From an uncultured Sulfitobacter sp. (GTDB taxonomy: Bacteria > Pseudomonadota > Alphaproteobacteria > Rhodobacterales > Rhodobacteraceae): 64,000 bases of DNA. The notes below the pieces were generated by a model. It did not search any database and had not been told where the DNA came from. It worked only from the letters and a program-made list of their open reading frames with translations. The translations under genes and the position numbers were made by a program. The DNA lies in NCBI RefSeq assembly GCF_947500075.1, contig NZ_CANMQS010000001.1, positions 248,001 through 312,000 of the forward strand, written 5' to 3'. Shown here one piece after another: positions 10,200-18,345 of this stretch (position 1 is the stretch's first letter; each line of letters opens with the position of its first letter).

Positions 10200-10735
10200 A
10201 ACGCCCCATCAAGGTCCCCGCAAACGAAGCGCTGCACATCCGCGTCTTCGCCCTGTCGATGTCCGACGCCCGCGCCAAGACCCTTCTGGCCACCCTGCCC
10301 AACGCCCTGGGGGTGGAAAACATCGACCCTGCGGGTGTGGAAGTCTTTGCCCGCACCAGCCTCGGCGATCTGTCCCTCTCCAACTTCCTGATCGAAGGCA
10401 ATGACGTGATTGCCGAAACGGTTGAGCCCGACCGCGCCAAGCTCGATGCGCTGGAAGGGCACATCATGCTGGTCTACTCCTCCGCCTTCAATTCGCGCGC
10501 GCAGGAACTGACGCCACAACCCGAACTGACCCTCATCGGCACCTACCCGCAGCACGGCATCGATACGACCAGCAAGGTTGATCTTGAGACACCTTCCGCC
10601 CTGCCGCAGGACGTGGAGCCTGAACTGCCTGCCAAAAAGCGCCCCTCTGACGCCGCCATGTCAGGCCGGATCGCCATGATCGCGCTGTTGGTGGCCTTCT
10701 TCGTGGTCGCGATGATGCTCTGGATCGGGGGATGA
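10196..10735 (+). CDS. Conserved hypothetical protein with C-terminal membrane anchor, in pyr operon
   Basis: The 179-residue protein has a soluble alpha/beta-looking N-terminal domain (about 1-120), a proline- and acid-rich linker (about 120-150), and a single C-terminal membrane helix ([19 protein letters not shown]) ending two residues before the stop. I do not recognise a family. Both ends are coupled to neighbours by ATGA overlaps, so it is co-translated with pyrB. The topology suggests a tail-anchored inner-membrane protein with the domain in the cytoplasm. A role in pyrimidine synthesis is not implied by the sequence itself. Confidence 0.8.
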   Translation: MKRPIKVPANEALHIRVFALSMSDARAKTLLATLPNALGVENIDPAGVEVFARTSLGDLSLSNFLIEGNDVIAETVEPDRAKLDALEGHIMLVYSSAFNSRAQELTPQPELTLIGTYPQHGIDTTSKVDLETPSALPQDVEPELPAKKRPSDAAMSGRIAMIALLVAFFVVAMMLWIGG

Positions 10736-11244
10736 GTGAGGATGAGGAATGGGACGCACTGCTTGATCCAGACGAGCGGGTCATTTGGCAGGGCAGACCG
10801 TCAAGCCGTATACGGGATGCCTTCGACATCCCTGGTTTTCTTGTAATGACGGTAATTCTAGTTCTACTCTATGCTGCTGCGCATGGTTCTACTCACGATC
10901 AGCGAGACGAAGCGAGATTTGGGGTTGGTTTTCTCATCCTATTTTTTGCGTGTGTCCCGTTCTGGAAAGCGTTTCAGCGCAGCCGCGCCTCTTACCTGCT
11001 GACCAACAAACGCGCGTTCATCAGCTATCGTGGGCCGATGGGGCATAAGTTGGACATCATTCCCATCACGCCAGACATCAGGTTCAAATTGAAAGAGGGG
11101 CGTCGCAACGCGGTGTTGTTCGCTGAGCGTGAAGACCATTGGAGTTCCGGATCTGAGGGCGAGTCTGATATCGGGTTCGAAATGCTCGACGACCCCCACG
11201 CTGTCTACCAATTGCTCCGCTCCGTCCAAAGAGGCACCGCATGA
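10732..11244 (+). CDS. PH-like-domain membrane protein of unknown function, in pyr operon
   Basis: The protein has 170 residues. An acidic N-terminus ([25 protein letters not shown]) is followed by two membrane segments (about 38-54 and 65-82) and a segment SYLLTNKRAFISYRG that resembles bacterial PH-like (bPH2/YdbT-type) membrane proteins. The WQGRP and TNKR motifs are typical of that group. Function is unknown. The gene overlaps both neighbours by 4 bp, and its base composition looks lower in GC than the flanking pyr genes, especially 10850-11160, which hints at later insertion into the operon. Confidence 0.75.
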   Translation: MSEDEEWDALLDPDERVIWQGRPSSRIRDAFDIPGFLVMTVILVLLYAAAHGSTHDQRDEARFGVGFLILFFACVPFWKAFQRSRASYLLTNKRAFISYRGPMGHKLDIIPITPDIRFKLKEGRRNAVLFAEREDHWSSGSEGESDIGFEMLDDPHAVYQLLRSVQRGTA

Positions 11245-12518
11245 CCACCACCCACTTTATCAACGCCCGGCTCATCGACCCTGAAGCCGGCACCGACACC
11301 CTTGGCCACCTGACGGTCGCGAATGGCATTATCCAAGACATCACCACAGGCACAGCGCCAAACGGCACCCATATCATCGACTGCAAAGGCCGCGCCCTTG
11401 CCCCCGGTATCGTTGATCTGGGTGTGAAAGTCTGCGAACCCGGTGAGCGGCACAAGGAAAGCTACCGCTCCGCCGGCCGTGCCGCTGCCGCAGGCGGGGT
11501 GACCACGATGATCACCCGTCCCGACACGACCCCCGCCACCGACACGCCCGAGGCGCTGGAATTCGTCACCCGCCGCGCCAATGAAGCCGCCCCAGTGAAT
11601 GTCGTCCCCATGGCCGCCCTCACCAAAGGCCGTGAGGGGCGAGAGATGACCGAAATCGGTTTTCTCACCGACGCAGGCGCCGCTGCCTTCACCGATTGCG
11701 ACCGCGTTGTGACCGATACCAAAGTCTTCACCCGCGCCCTCACCTATGCCCGCAGCCTTGGCGCGCTGGTCATCGCCCACCCGCAGGAACCGATCCTCAG
11801 CGCCGGTGCGGCGGCGACCTCCGGCAAGTTCGCCTCCCTCCGTGGTCTGCCCGCCGTCTCCCCCATGGCCGAACGGATGGGGCTGGAACGGGACATGGCG
11901 CTGGTTGAGATGACCGGAGCACGCTACCACGCCGATCAGATCACAACCGCCGCCGCCCTGCCCGCGCTCAAACGCGCCAAGGATGCAGGCCTCGATGTCA
12001 CCGCAGGCGTGGGCATTCACCACCTGACGCTCAATGCGCTCGACGTCTCCGACTACCGCACTTTCTTCAAGGTCAAACCGCCCCTGCGGGATGAAGACGA
12101 CCGCCTTGCCGTGGCCCATGCGGTGGCGGAGGGGCTGATTGACATCATCTCATCCATGCACACCCCGCAGGACGAGGAAAGCAAACGCCTGCCGTTTGAG
12201 GAAGCCGCCTCCGGTGCCGTTGGGTTGGAGACCCTCCTGCCCGCCGCCATGCGTCTGGTCCATGCGGAAATCATGGACCTGCCCCACCTCTGGCGCGCCC
12301 TGTCGCTGAACCCCGCCAAACGCCTGCGGCTGCCCGGTGGCCGTCTGGCCGAAGGTGCCCCTGCCGATCTGGTCCTCTTCGATCCGGATGCGCCTTTCGT
12401 GCTGGACCGCACCACGCTCCAGTCCAAATCCCGCAACACGCCGTTTGACGGCATGCGGATGCAGGGTAAGGTGCTGCAAACCTTCGTTGCAGGCACTTCC
12501 GTATTTGAGGCCCCCTGA
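11241..12518 (+). CDS. pyrC: Dihydroorotase-like protein (PyrC'), probably non-catalytic
   Basis: The 425-residue protein has the fold and layout of a class I dihydroorotase: APGIVDL at the first metal site region, GGVTTM, FKVKPPLR and a C-terminal GLETLLPAAMR. Active dihydroorotases carry HxH after the first Asp (DxHxH) and a catalytic Asp in the later TDHAPH motif. Here these read DLGVKVCEPGERH (no HxH) and SSMHTPQ (Met in place of Asp). It most likely cannot close the ring and instead serves as the structural PyrC' partner that holds the PyrB assembly together, as in Pseudomonas. A separate active dihydroorotase would then be needed elsewhere. The start overlaps the upstream stop (ATGA) and the stop overlaps plsY (TGATG). 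Confidence 0.9.
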   Translation: MTTTHFINARLIDPEAGTDTLGHLTVANGIIQDITTGTAPNGTHIIDCKGRALAPGIVDLGVKVCEPGERHKESYRSAGRAAAAGGVTTMITRPDTTPATDTPEALEFVTRRANEAAPVNVVPMAALTKGREGREMTEIGFLTDAGAAAFTDCDRVVTDTKVFTRALTYARSLGALVIAHPQEPILSAGAAATSGKFASLRGLPAVSPMAERMGLERDMALVEMTGARYHADQITTAAALPALKRAKDAGLDVTAGVGIHHLTLNALDVSDYRTFFKVKPPLRDEDDRLAVAHAVAEGLIDIISSMHTPQDEESKRLPFEEAASGAVGLETLLPAAMRLVHAEIMDLPHLWRALSLNPAKRLRLPGGRLAEGAPADLVLFDPDAPFVLDRTTLQSKSRNTPFDGMRMQGKVLQTFVAGTSVFEAP

Positions 12519-13126
12519 TGCCCCTATTTGAAACCGCCCTCCCGCTCCTTCTGGCATGGGGTCTGTTTGGATACCTGCTTGGCTCCATTCCCTTCGGTAT
12601 GATCATCGCCCGTGTTATGGGGCTGGGCAACCTGCGCGACATCGGATCGGGTAACATCGGAGCGACAAACGTGCTGCGCACAGGCAGCAAACCTGCCGCC
12701 GCGATGACCCTGCTGCTGGATGGTGGCAAGGGTGCCGCCGCCGTTCTGATCGCGCGCGCCTTTGCTTCTGAAGACGCCGTGCAAATCGCGGCTCTCGCTG
12801 CAATGATCGGGCATTGCTATCCGATCTGGCTGCGGTTTGCGGGGGGCAAGGGCGTGGCGACATTCCTTGGCATCCTGATCGCACTGGCGTGGCCCGTTGG
12901 TGTCGCCTGCTGTGTCGTCTGGCTGATCGCCGCCGCACTCAGCCGCACCTCATCCATGGCAGCCCTTGCCGCCGCGTCTGCCTCTACCTTCCTGATGATG
13001 TTTCTTGGTTACGGACAGGCGATGGTGCTGGGCATCCTGCTGACGCTGCTGATCTTCTGGCGACACCGCGCCAATATCTCCCGCCTGCGCGCCGGCACGG
13101 AGCCGAAGATCGGCCAAAAGGGGTGA
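12518..13126 (+). CDS. plsY: Glycerol-3-phosphate acyltransferase PlsY
   Basis: The protein has 202 residues and five predicted membrane segments. It transfers the acyl group of acyl-phosphate to glycerol-3-phosphate, giving lysophosphatidate at the inner membrane. The family motifs are all present: GSIPFGMIIAR, GSGNIGATNVLR (glycerol-3-phosphate site), DGGKGAAAVL, and GHCYPIWLRFAGGKGVAT. It follows pyrC' with a 1-base stop/start overlap, so it is translated with the pyr chain although it belongs to phospholipid synthesis. Confidence 0.96.
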   Translation: MPLFETALPLLLAWGLFGYLLGSIPFGMIIARVMGLGNLRDIGSGNIGATNVLRTGSKPAAAMTLLLDGGKGAAAVLIARAFASEDAVQIAALAAMIGHCYPIWLRFAGGKGVATFLGILIALAWPVGVACCVVWLIAAALSRTSSMAALAAASASTFLMMFLGYGQAMVLGILLTLLIFWRHRANISRLRAGTEPKIGQKG

Positions 13127-13398
13127 CACCCCCCGCCGATGTGCCGGCCCTGCTGAGCGCCCTGCCCCACGGCACGGTGACGGGCACCGCATTCGGGCGC
13201 ACCTATGTCGCCACCCGCAGCATCTTCAACAACGGCAAATCCGAAAAGCTCGTGGCTGAGGAACGCGGCGGGACGGATTACATCAGCCTCAACCTTTACC
13301 ACCTTGCCGCCGGTCCGCAGCTCTACCCCTGCGAAATGCCCGCAGAGAAGGTCATCGCCTTCCTGCGTGCCTTCACGCCGGACACTGCGCCGGATTGA
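13123..13398 (+). CDS. Small conserved hypothetical protein downstream of plsY
   Basis: This frame of about 91 residues starts at a GTG that overlaps the plsY stop (GTGA at 13123). Its sequence looks protein-like: LPHGTVTGTAFGRTYVATRS, then DYISLNLYHLAAGPQLYPCEMP and KVIAFLRAF. The reading frame is open further upstream but only as the antisense-like shadow of plsY. The composition and the stop/start coupling support a real gene. I recognise no domain and cannot name a function. Confidence 0.7.
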   Translation: MTPPADVPALLSALPHGTVTGTAFGRTYVATRSIFNNGKSEKLVAEERGGTDYISLNLYHLAAGPQLYPCEMPAEKVIAFLRAFTPDTAPD

Positions 13399-13557
13399 AC
13401 AGACCCGCCCCGCCGCCCGGTTGATAAGCCCAAGCAACTGCTTAAGTGGAGGGCAGATCGAGACACCACACAGCGCTTATCCAGCCCTCACGACCCACCC
13501 GGACAGCGCACGCTGGCCACACCGATAGGACAGGCAAACATCAAAGGCAGGACTGAC

Positions 13558-13830
13558 ATGCTTCAAAAACACATCGCAACACTGGCACTTACCTTTGGAC
13601 TGGCATTCGGTGCCTCAACGGTGCCGACCACCGCTGACGCCTCTCAGCGTCTCTCGATGACCGAGGCAAAGAGGATATGCCTCAAGCGCGCTGAACGTTA
13701 CGCCACCGATAGCGTGGGGCCAAACGGACGGTATCGCTCACCCTATGAAGTACGCGCGATGTATCAGCGGTGTATCTACCGCTACACGCGGGAACACGTG
13801 CGCAATGTCCCCCCGATTGGGCGCAGATAG
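13558..13830 (+). CDS. Small secreted hypothetical protein
   Basis: The 90-residue protein starts with a clear signal peptide (MLQKHIATLALTFGLAFGASTV, likely cleaved after TADA). A mature part of about 60 residues, rich in Arg and Tyr, follows, with two cysteines (ICLKRAE and RCIYRY) that could form a disulfide in the periplasm. GGCAGGA lies 8 bases before the ATG. It is monocistronic. No family recognised. Confidence 0.65.
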   Translation: MLQKHIATLALTFGLAFGASTVPTTADASQRLSMTEAKRICLKRAERYATDSVGPNGRYRSPYEVRAMYQRCIYRYTREHVRNVPPIGRR

Positions 13831-13949
13831 CCTGCCTCTCGGACCCGGCAGCCTTGTCGAAAGGCAGGACGTGCCGTGTGGAGTGCTGAGGTTGCCACAA
13901 TCGGCGCGATGAACCGGACGCGCAGACGGAAACCCCGGCGTCCATCTTG

Positions 13950-14429
13950 CTACCAACGCGGGCTGAGCCGCCTGACCGCATCGCGCAGCACCGGCACGAT
14001 CACATCAACCTCGCGCGCGCCTTCGTCACTGGATACATACCCCGCATGCAGATGCGGTCCCTCCGCCTGCACGACTTCATGAACCAGCCGCCCGTCCTCA
14101 ACCGAACGGTGATCATCCAGACACCGGCCCCGCCGTTCCGCAACCAGCTCGCGGCACATCTGAACCCGGCCTGCGTCATACAAAGCCATCGGATGGGCAA
14201 ACCCCGACCCCTCCGCGTAGTCTTCCATTATCCGCACCACAACCGTGACCGATCCCTGACAATCGCGACACTGCATCACGATCTGATCTGCGCTGCGCAT
14301 CTCTTCCCAAGTGCCCACGGCGGCCAGCCCTCTGCGCAACCCGTCTGCCGCACGCTCCATATAGACAGAACTGTCTTCGGCACGGGCCATGCCCGCGCCC
14401 CAGATCAAAAGGAAGGTGAGTATCCGCAT
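13950..14429 (-). CDS. Secreted hypothetical protein
   Basis: The 159-residue protein has a short signal peptide (MRILTFLLIWGAGMARA). Its mature domain holds a CxxC pair (QCRDCQG) near residue 54 and two further cysteines (MCREL, RCLDD), suggesting disulfides or metal binding in the periplasm. No family recognised. Its 5' end faces the GbsR-type regulator gene, and the palindrome at 14491-14510 lies in the shared 99 bp divergent region, so the same regulator may also control it. Confidence 0.65.
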   Translation of the reverse strand: MRILTFLLIWGAGMARAEDSSVYMERAADGLRRGLAAVGTWEEMRSADQIVMQCRDCQGSVTVVVRIMEDYAEGSGFAHPMALYDAGRVQMCRELVAERRGRCLDDHRSVEDGRLVHEVVQAEGPHLHAGYVSSDEGAREVDVIVPVLRDAVRRLSPRW

Positions 14430-14490
14430 GCCCGACCCCTACCGTGCGGGCGCCGGAAAGAAAACACTTGCCACTCCCGTCCATTCTGAT

Positions 14491-14510
14491 ATTTCTGTCA
14501 TTACAGAAAT
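14491..14510. promoter_or_regulatory. Perfect 20-bp palindrome, probable operator of the adjacent GbsR/MarR regulator
   Basis: The two 8-bp arms ATTTCTGT and ACAGAAAT are perfect reverse complements around a 4-base centre (CATT). The site ends 18 bp before the regulator's ATG and lies between two divergent genes. A close copy (18 of 20 bases) occurs at 15084-15103. Autoregulation by the adjacent regulator is an inference from the position and the duplication. Confidence 0.65.
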
Positions 14511-14528
14511 TAATAGCGAGTCGGAAAC

Positions 14529-15059
14529 ATGCACCTCACCCCCGCCATGCAGAACTTCATCCTCCACTGGGGGGATATGGGGGCGAAATGGGGCACCAAC
14601 CGCTCCGTGGCGCAGATCCATGCGCTTCTGCATATCTCTCCCGATGCGCTGAGCGCGGATGAGATTTGCGATCTGCTGAACCTTGCCCGCTCCAACGTGT
14701 CCAATGGCCTGAAGGAATTGCAATCGCTCGGCATGGTCAAATCCCAACGCAAACTGGGCGACCGGCGCGATCACTTCACCTCCATCCGCGACATGTTCGA
14801 TCTGGTCACCACCGTTGTTGAGTCCCGCCGCGAGCGGGAGTTTGCCCCCACCCTGCAAGCCCTGCGCGCCGTGCAGGCGGAAGCCGAGGACGACGCGACG
14901 CCACCGGCGGTCAAGGAGCGGATCAACGAAACGCTCACGACCATGCAGATGTTCGACGATTGGTATCGCGACGTCTCCCGCCTGCCCCGTGCGGTACAAC
15001 TGTCGGTGATCAAACTCGGCGGCCGCGTCGCGCGCTTCCTGCCCAAGGGCAAAAGCTGA
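14529..15059 (+). CDS. GbsR/MarR-type transcriptional regulator
   Basis: The protein has 176 residues. A winged-helix domain occupies about residues 10-95: ALSADEICDLLNLARSNVSN is the recognition helix-turn-helix and KLGDRRDHFTS the wing. The N-terminal pattern (ILHWGDMGAKWGTNRSVAQI) is typical of the GbsR-like branch of MarR regulators, and a helical dimerisation tail follows. It probably represses its own gene and the membrane genes after it, because near-identical palindromes sit 18 bp before its start and over the start of the next gene. The signal it senses is unknown. Confidence 0.85.
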   Translation: MHLTPAMQNFILHWGDMGAKWGTNRSVAQIHALLHISPDALSADEICDLLNLARSNVSNGLKELQSLGMVKSQRKLGDRRDHFTSIRDMFDLVTTVVESRREREFAPTLQALRAVQAEAEDDATPPAVKERINETLTTMQMFDDWYRDVSRLPRAVQLSVIKLGGRVARFLPKGKS

Positions 15060-15083
15060 CTTTCCCTTTTTATTTACCCGGAG

Positions 15084-15103
15084 ATTTCTCTCATGACAGA
15101 AAT
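15084..15103. promoter_or_regulatory. Near-palindromic copy of the 14491 operator, overlapping a start codon
   Basis: The sequence matches the 14491-14510 palindrome at 18 of 20 positions (arms ATTTCTCT and ACAGAAAT). It covers the ATG at 15093 of the next gene. A regulator bound here would block the start region of the membrane-protein gene, and the site sits between the regulator stop (15059) and that gene. Confidence 0.6.
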
Positions 15104-15557
15104 ACTTGAAAAGATCGAAATGCGCATGCAGGCCCGCGCGGAAAAACGCGCCGCCGCACCGCGTTACATCATTGATCCGGTGGCATTTTTCGTGGCGCTG
15201 CTTGGGGGGCCGCTGCTGGTGACCGCGCTCAGCTTCTGGATGCTGTTCATCCCTGTCTTCGCCCTCGCCTTTGGTGGACCGTTCTATTTGTTGATCGGCA
15301 CCCCACTACTGCTCTGGCATTTGCGCCGCACTGGCGGAGAGACCCGCGATATCGCCGCCCTCGCCTTCTTCGCCAACCTCATGATCTTCCCTTTGGGCGC
15401 AGTAGCCGCCGTGCTCACCCACGACAAGGAGATCTTTACCGGCGCCATGTTCATCGTCTGCTTTGGCATGATCTTCGCCCCTGCCTGGGCCTGGGGCTTT
15501 GGCTACCTCTACAACCGCCTGCGCCGCGATTTCTACGCACAACCACAATACATCTGA
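15093..15557 (+). CDS. Hypothetical membrane protein, probable target of the GbsR-type regulator
   Basis: The 154-residue protein has a charged, helical cytoplasmic N-terminus (about 1-25) and four predicted membrane helices (about 28-45, 48-68, 88-106 and 114-132), then a basic tail. No family recognised. The start ATG lies inside the second operator copy, and a GGAG sequence (15080-15083) is 9 bases upstream. It is probably co-transcribed with the membrane gene at 15581. Confidence 0.75.
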   Translation: MTEILEKIEMRMQARAEKRAAAPRYIIDPVAFFVALLGGPLLVTALSFWMLFIPVFALAFGGPFYLLIGTPLLLWHLRRTGGETRDIAALAFFANLMIFPLGAVAAVLTHDKEIFTGAMFIVCFGMIFAPAWAWGFGYLYNRLRRDFYAQPQYI

Positions 15558-15580
15558 TCACACTCGAAAGGACCAAACCC

Positions 15581-15970
15581 ATGATTATGCTCGCACTTAC
15601 CTATATCACCCTCGCACTGGCCGCCCTCATTGCCCTGTGCATCATGATCCTCAAAATCGGCCACCTGATCGGCACCTGCCCGCAAAGCAAAACCGCCGCC
15701 CATGCAGCCGCCGTGACCGTGGCCACCGGCTTTGCCGCAATCGGCAGCGGCGGGATCATCGTCATTGGCTCTGGATTGGCTTTGGCAGACGGCGCGGCCC
15801 TGCCCGCCTTCTTCCTCAGCCTCGGGTTCGCCGCCCTCTGCCTCGGCCTCGGCTTCACCCACGCCATCGCAACCCTGCGCGCCGTGGTGCGGATGCCCGC
15901 AGCGAAGGGCAAAGCGCCCAAAGCCAAGGCGGCCAAGAAACAAGCTGCGTCAGAGACCGCACCTGCCTGA
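15581..15970 (+). CDS. Hypothetical membrane protein
   Basis: The 129-residue protein has three predicted membrane helices (about 3-24, 42-66 and 70-95) and a lysine- and alanine-rich cytoplasmic tail (KGKAPKAKAAKKQAASE). AAAGGA is about 9 bases upstream of the ATG. It follows the previous membrane gene by 23 bp and precedes a strong hairpin at 15997-16026, so it probably ends the transcript controlled by the GbsR-type regulator. Function unknown. Confidence 0.7.
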   Translation: MIMLALTYITLALAALIALCIMILKIGHLIGTCPQSKTAAHAAAVTVATGFAAIGSGGIIVIGSGLALADGAALPAFFLSLGFAALCLGLGFTHAIATLRAVVRMPAAKGKAPKAKAAKKQAASETAPA

Positions 15971-15996
15971 CCCCTCTTTGAATGGCATCGCCCTAA

Positions 15997-16026
15997 ACAG
16001 GGGCCCTCGGACCCGAAGGCCCCTGT
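15997..16026 (+). terminator. GC-rich hairpin, possible transcription terminator
   Basis: The 9-bp arms ACAGGGGCC and GGCCCCTGT are perfectly complementary around a 12-base loop. It lies 26 bp after the stop of the membrane gene. There is no run of T after the stem, so it may only be a 3' stabiliser or a weak terminator. Confidence 0.5.
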
Positions 16027-16144
16027 CGCGTCATGGCGGTCTGCCCTGCCGCCCAACGCCAAAAAATGCAAAAGGCGAGATGCGCGCTTTCACGACACGC
16101 AGGCACTTGCTAGAAAACCGCGAGCTTTTTGGGAGGTGAAGTTG

Positions 16145-16741
16145 ATGATCAGGTTTGTACAGGAAACAGCATTTGTTTGTTGGTTGGTTTGCGTGGCATC
16201 GATCGCTTCGGCCAACCCCATTGGCGTGAACTTCAGCTCCTATGCGCCCGGCACACAGTTTCACTACAGCTATTCCGGCCTCATTGGGTCGGGCAGATAC
16301 ATCGACATCTACCAGGGCGTGACGAATGGCCAACACATCGTGCACCGCCATGCTGCCAAAGGGGGAAAACCTGGCCCGCTGCGCCGGATCATCGCCTATG
16401 ACGCAGCCGGCCGGATGCTCTCGCAGGAACGCCGCGCCCTCCGGATGCGAACGGTTTGGCAGCCTTTTCACTGCGTCCGCTCCGGGCTGGCCCGCTGCGA
16501 ACATGTGCGTATTACCTATGATGCCAAAACAGGCGCTGAGAAATCCAGTACCCGAAAGGCATACGAAACCAAGCTGCGCGGGCGGACATTGCATGTGGTG
16601 ACAAACGCGGATTCGAACCGCCTCAAGTCAACGCACAAACTTGGCGAGAACAACCTGCTTGTCAAACGCAGTGAGACCATTCGGTCCAACGGAAAAAACG
16701 TCCGACAGACCGTTCAGCTGCAGAAAATCGTCCAACCCTGA
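16145..16741 (+). CDS. Secreted hypothetical protein
   Basis: The protein has about 198 residues and a signal peptide (MIRFVQETAFVCWLVCVASIASA) followed by a mature domain with beta-rich character. It contains a Cys pair (FHCVRSG and ARCEHV) that may form a disulfide. I chose the ATG at 16145 because GGGAGG at 16131-16136 is spaced 8 bases from it; the frame could also open at a GTG three codons earlier. No family recognised. The 173 bp to the next gene carries no feature I can support. Confidence 0.65.
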   Translation: MIRFVQETAFVCWLVCVASIASANPIGVNFSSYAPGTQFHYSYSGLIGSGRYIDIYQGVTNGQHIVHRHAAKGGKPGPLRRIIAYDAAGRMLSQERRALRMRTVWQPFHCVRSGLARCEHVRITYDAKTGAEKSSTRKAYETKLRGRTLHVVTNADSNRLKSTHKLGENNLLVKRSETIRSNGKNVRQTVQLQKIVQP

Positions 16742-16914
16742 ACATGTTCCTCACCGGATATCCGGGCTGAACGACGGGACGCGTTGACCACCGATCGGGT
16801 TGGGCAGATCGAGATAGGTCAAGGGGGGCGCTACGACACGCCCATGCAAGCCTCCCCCAGCGCGCCACACCAGGCTCCACGTACGAGCTTGCAAGGGAAA
16901 ATGTCTTCTGCGGC

Positions 16915-18285
16915 TCAGTAACTGTAATCCGCATAGATCCGGCTCAGATCCCCACCCCACTTGCCGTGGTAGTCCTCCAGCAACTCATCTGCCGGCACTT
17001 TCCCGCTCTCCACACTCTCTTTCAGCGCGTTCAGGAAATGCGTCTCATCCGGCACCAGACCACCCGCGCCCGCCCTTGCCCGGTTCTTCAGACCAAGCTC
17101 CGCCAGCGCCACCGCTTCGCGCGCGATGTCGTGCATGTTGATGCCCGTGACCTTGGCCTGCAAACCGTCAATGCTCGCCGCCGTCCGCAGCGCATCATGC
17201 TCCGCAGGCCCCCAGCCCTTGACCAGATCCCAGGCGCCATCCAGCGCCTCCTGATCATACATCAGCCCCACCCAGAACGCGGGCAAGGCACAGAGCCGCC
17301 GCCACGGCCCGCCATCCGCGCCGCGCATCTCGATGTACTTTTTCATCCGCGCTTCGGGGAAGGCCGTTGTCAGATGATCCGCCCAATCGCTCAGCGTCGG
17401 CGTCTCACCGGGCAATGCAGGCAATTTGCCCACCAGAAAATCCCGAAACGACATACCCAGCGCGTTGATATACGCACCGTCGCGGTAGACAAAATACATC
17501 GGCACATCGAGCGCATATTCCACCCAGCGTTCAAACCCGAAGCCCTCTTCAAAGACAAACGGCAAGGTGCCTGTGCGCGCCGCATCCAGATTGCGCCAAA
17601 CCATCGAGCGTTGGGATTTATAGCCGTTCGCCCGCCCTTCAAAGAAGGGCGAATTGGCGAAAAGCGCTGTGGCCACCGATTGCAACGCAATCGCCACGCG
17701 CATCTTCTGGACCATGTCCGCCTCTGACCCGAAGTCGAGGTTCACCTGCACCGTGCAGGTCCGCCGCATCATCACCCGCCCCATGGTGCCCACGCGGGTC
17801 ATATAGTCGTTCATCAGCTTGTAGCGGCCCTTGGGCATCAGATCCATCTGCTCATGCGTCCAGATGGGTGCACCGCCCAGCCCGATGAAACCCGCGCCAA
17901 TCCGGTCCGCTACATCCTGCACTTCCCGCAAATGCACGTTCACCTCGTCGCAGGTCTCATGAATGGTCTCCAGCGGCGCGCCGGACAGCTCCAGCTGCCC
18001 CCCCGGCTCAAGCGAGATATTCGCGCCGTCCTTCTCCAGACCAATCAGCTTGCCCGCTTCTTCCACCGGCGACCAGCCGTGCCCGTCGCGCAGCCCCTCC
18101 AGCATCACGCGGATGGAGCGATCCCCCTCATAAGGCAGCGGTTTCAGCGTGTCCTTGCAGTAGCCGAACTTCTCGTGCTCCGTCCCGATGCGCCAGTCCT
18201 CTTTGGGTTTGCACCCGTCAGACAGATATTCTGCCAGTTGTTCGTGACGTTCGATCGGCCCGCCGCCGGATTGGGGGATGGACAT
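16915..18285 (-). CDS. gshA: Glutamate--cysteine ligase (plant/alphaproteobacterial type)
   Basis: The protein has about 456 residues. It joins glutamate and cysteine with ATP to give gamma-glutamylcysteine, the first step of glutathione synthesis in the cytoplasm. The N-terminal GTEHEKFGY, MLEGLRDGHGW, ISLEPGGQLELSG and the central RTCTVQVNLDFGSE are the hallmarks of the plant/alphaproteobacterial (GCS2-like) class. I chose the ATG at 18285 (MSIPQSGGGPIERHEQL) because GGAG lies 9 bases upstream and family members begin here; nine extra codons upstream are open. It is a single gene. Confidence 0.96.
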   Translation of the reverse strand: MSIPQSGGGPIERHEQLAEYLSDGCKPKEDWRIGTEHEKFGYCKDTLKPLPYEGDRSIRVMLEGLRDGHGWSPVEEAGKLIGLEKDGANISLEPGGQLELSGAPLETIHETCDEVNVHLREVQDVADRIGAGFIGLGGAPIWTHEQMDLMPKGRYKLMNDYMTRVGTMGRVMMRRTCTVQVNLDFGSEADMVQKMRVAIALQSVATALFANSPFFEGRANGYKSQRSMVWRNLDAARTGTLPFVFEEGFGFERWVEYALDVPMYFVYRDGAYINALGMSFRDFLVGKLPALPGETPTLSDWADHLTTAFPEARMKKYIEMRGADGGPWRRLCALPAFWVGLMYDQEALDGAWDLVKGWGPAEHDALRTAASIDGLQAKVTGINMHDIAREAVALAELGLKNRARAGAGGLVPDETHFLNALKESVESGKVPADELLEDYHGKWGGDLSRIYADYSY

Positions 18286-18345
18286 GGGCTTCGCTCCGGG
18301 AGTTGGTTTCAAGACGTTCAGGGATGCTGCGATTTGCGCGGGGTG

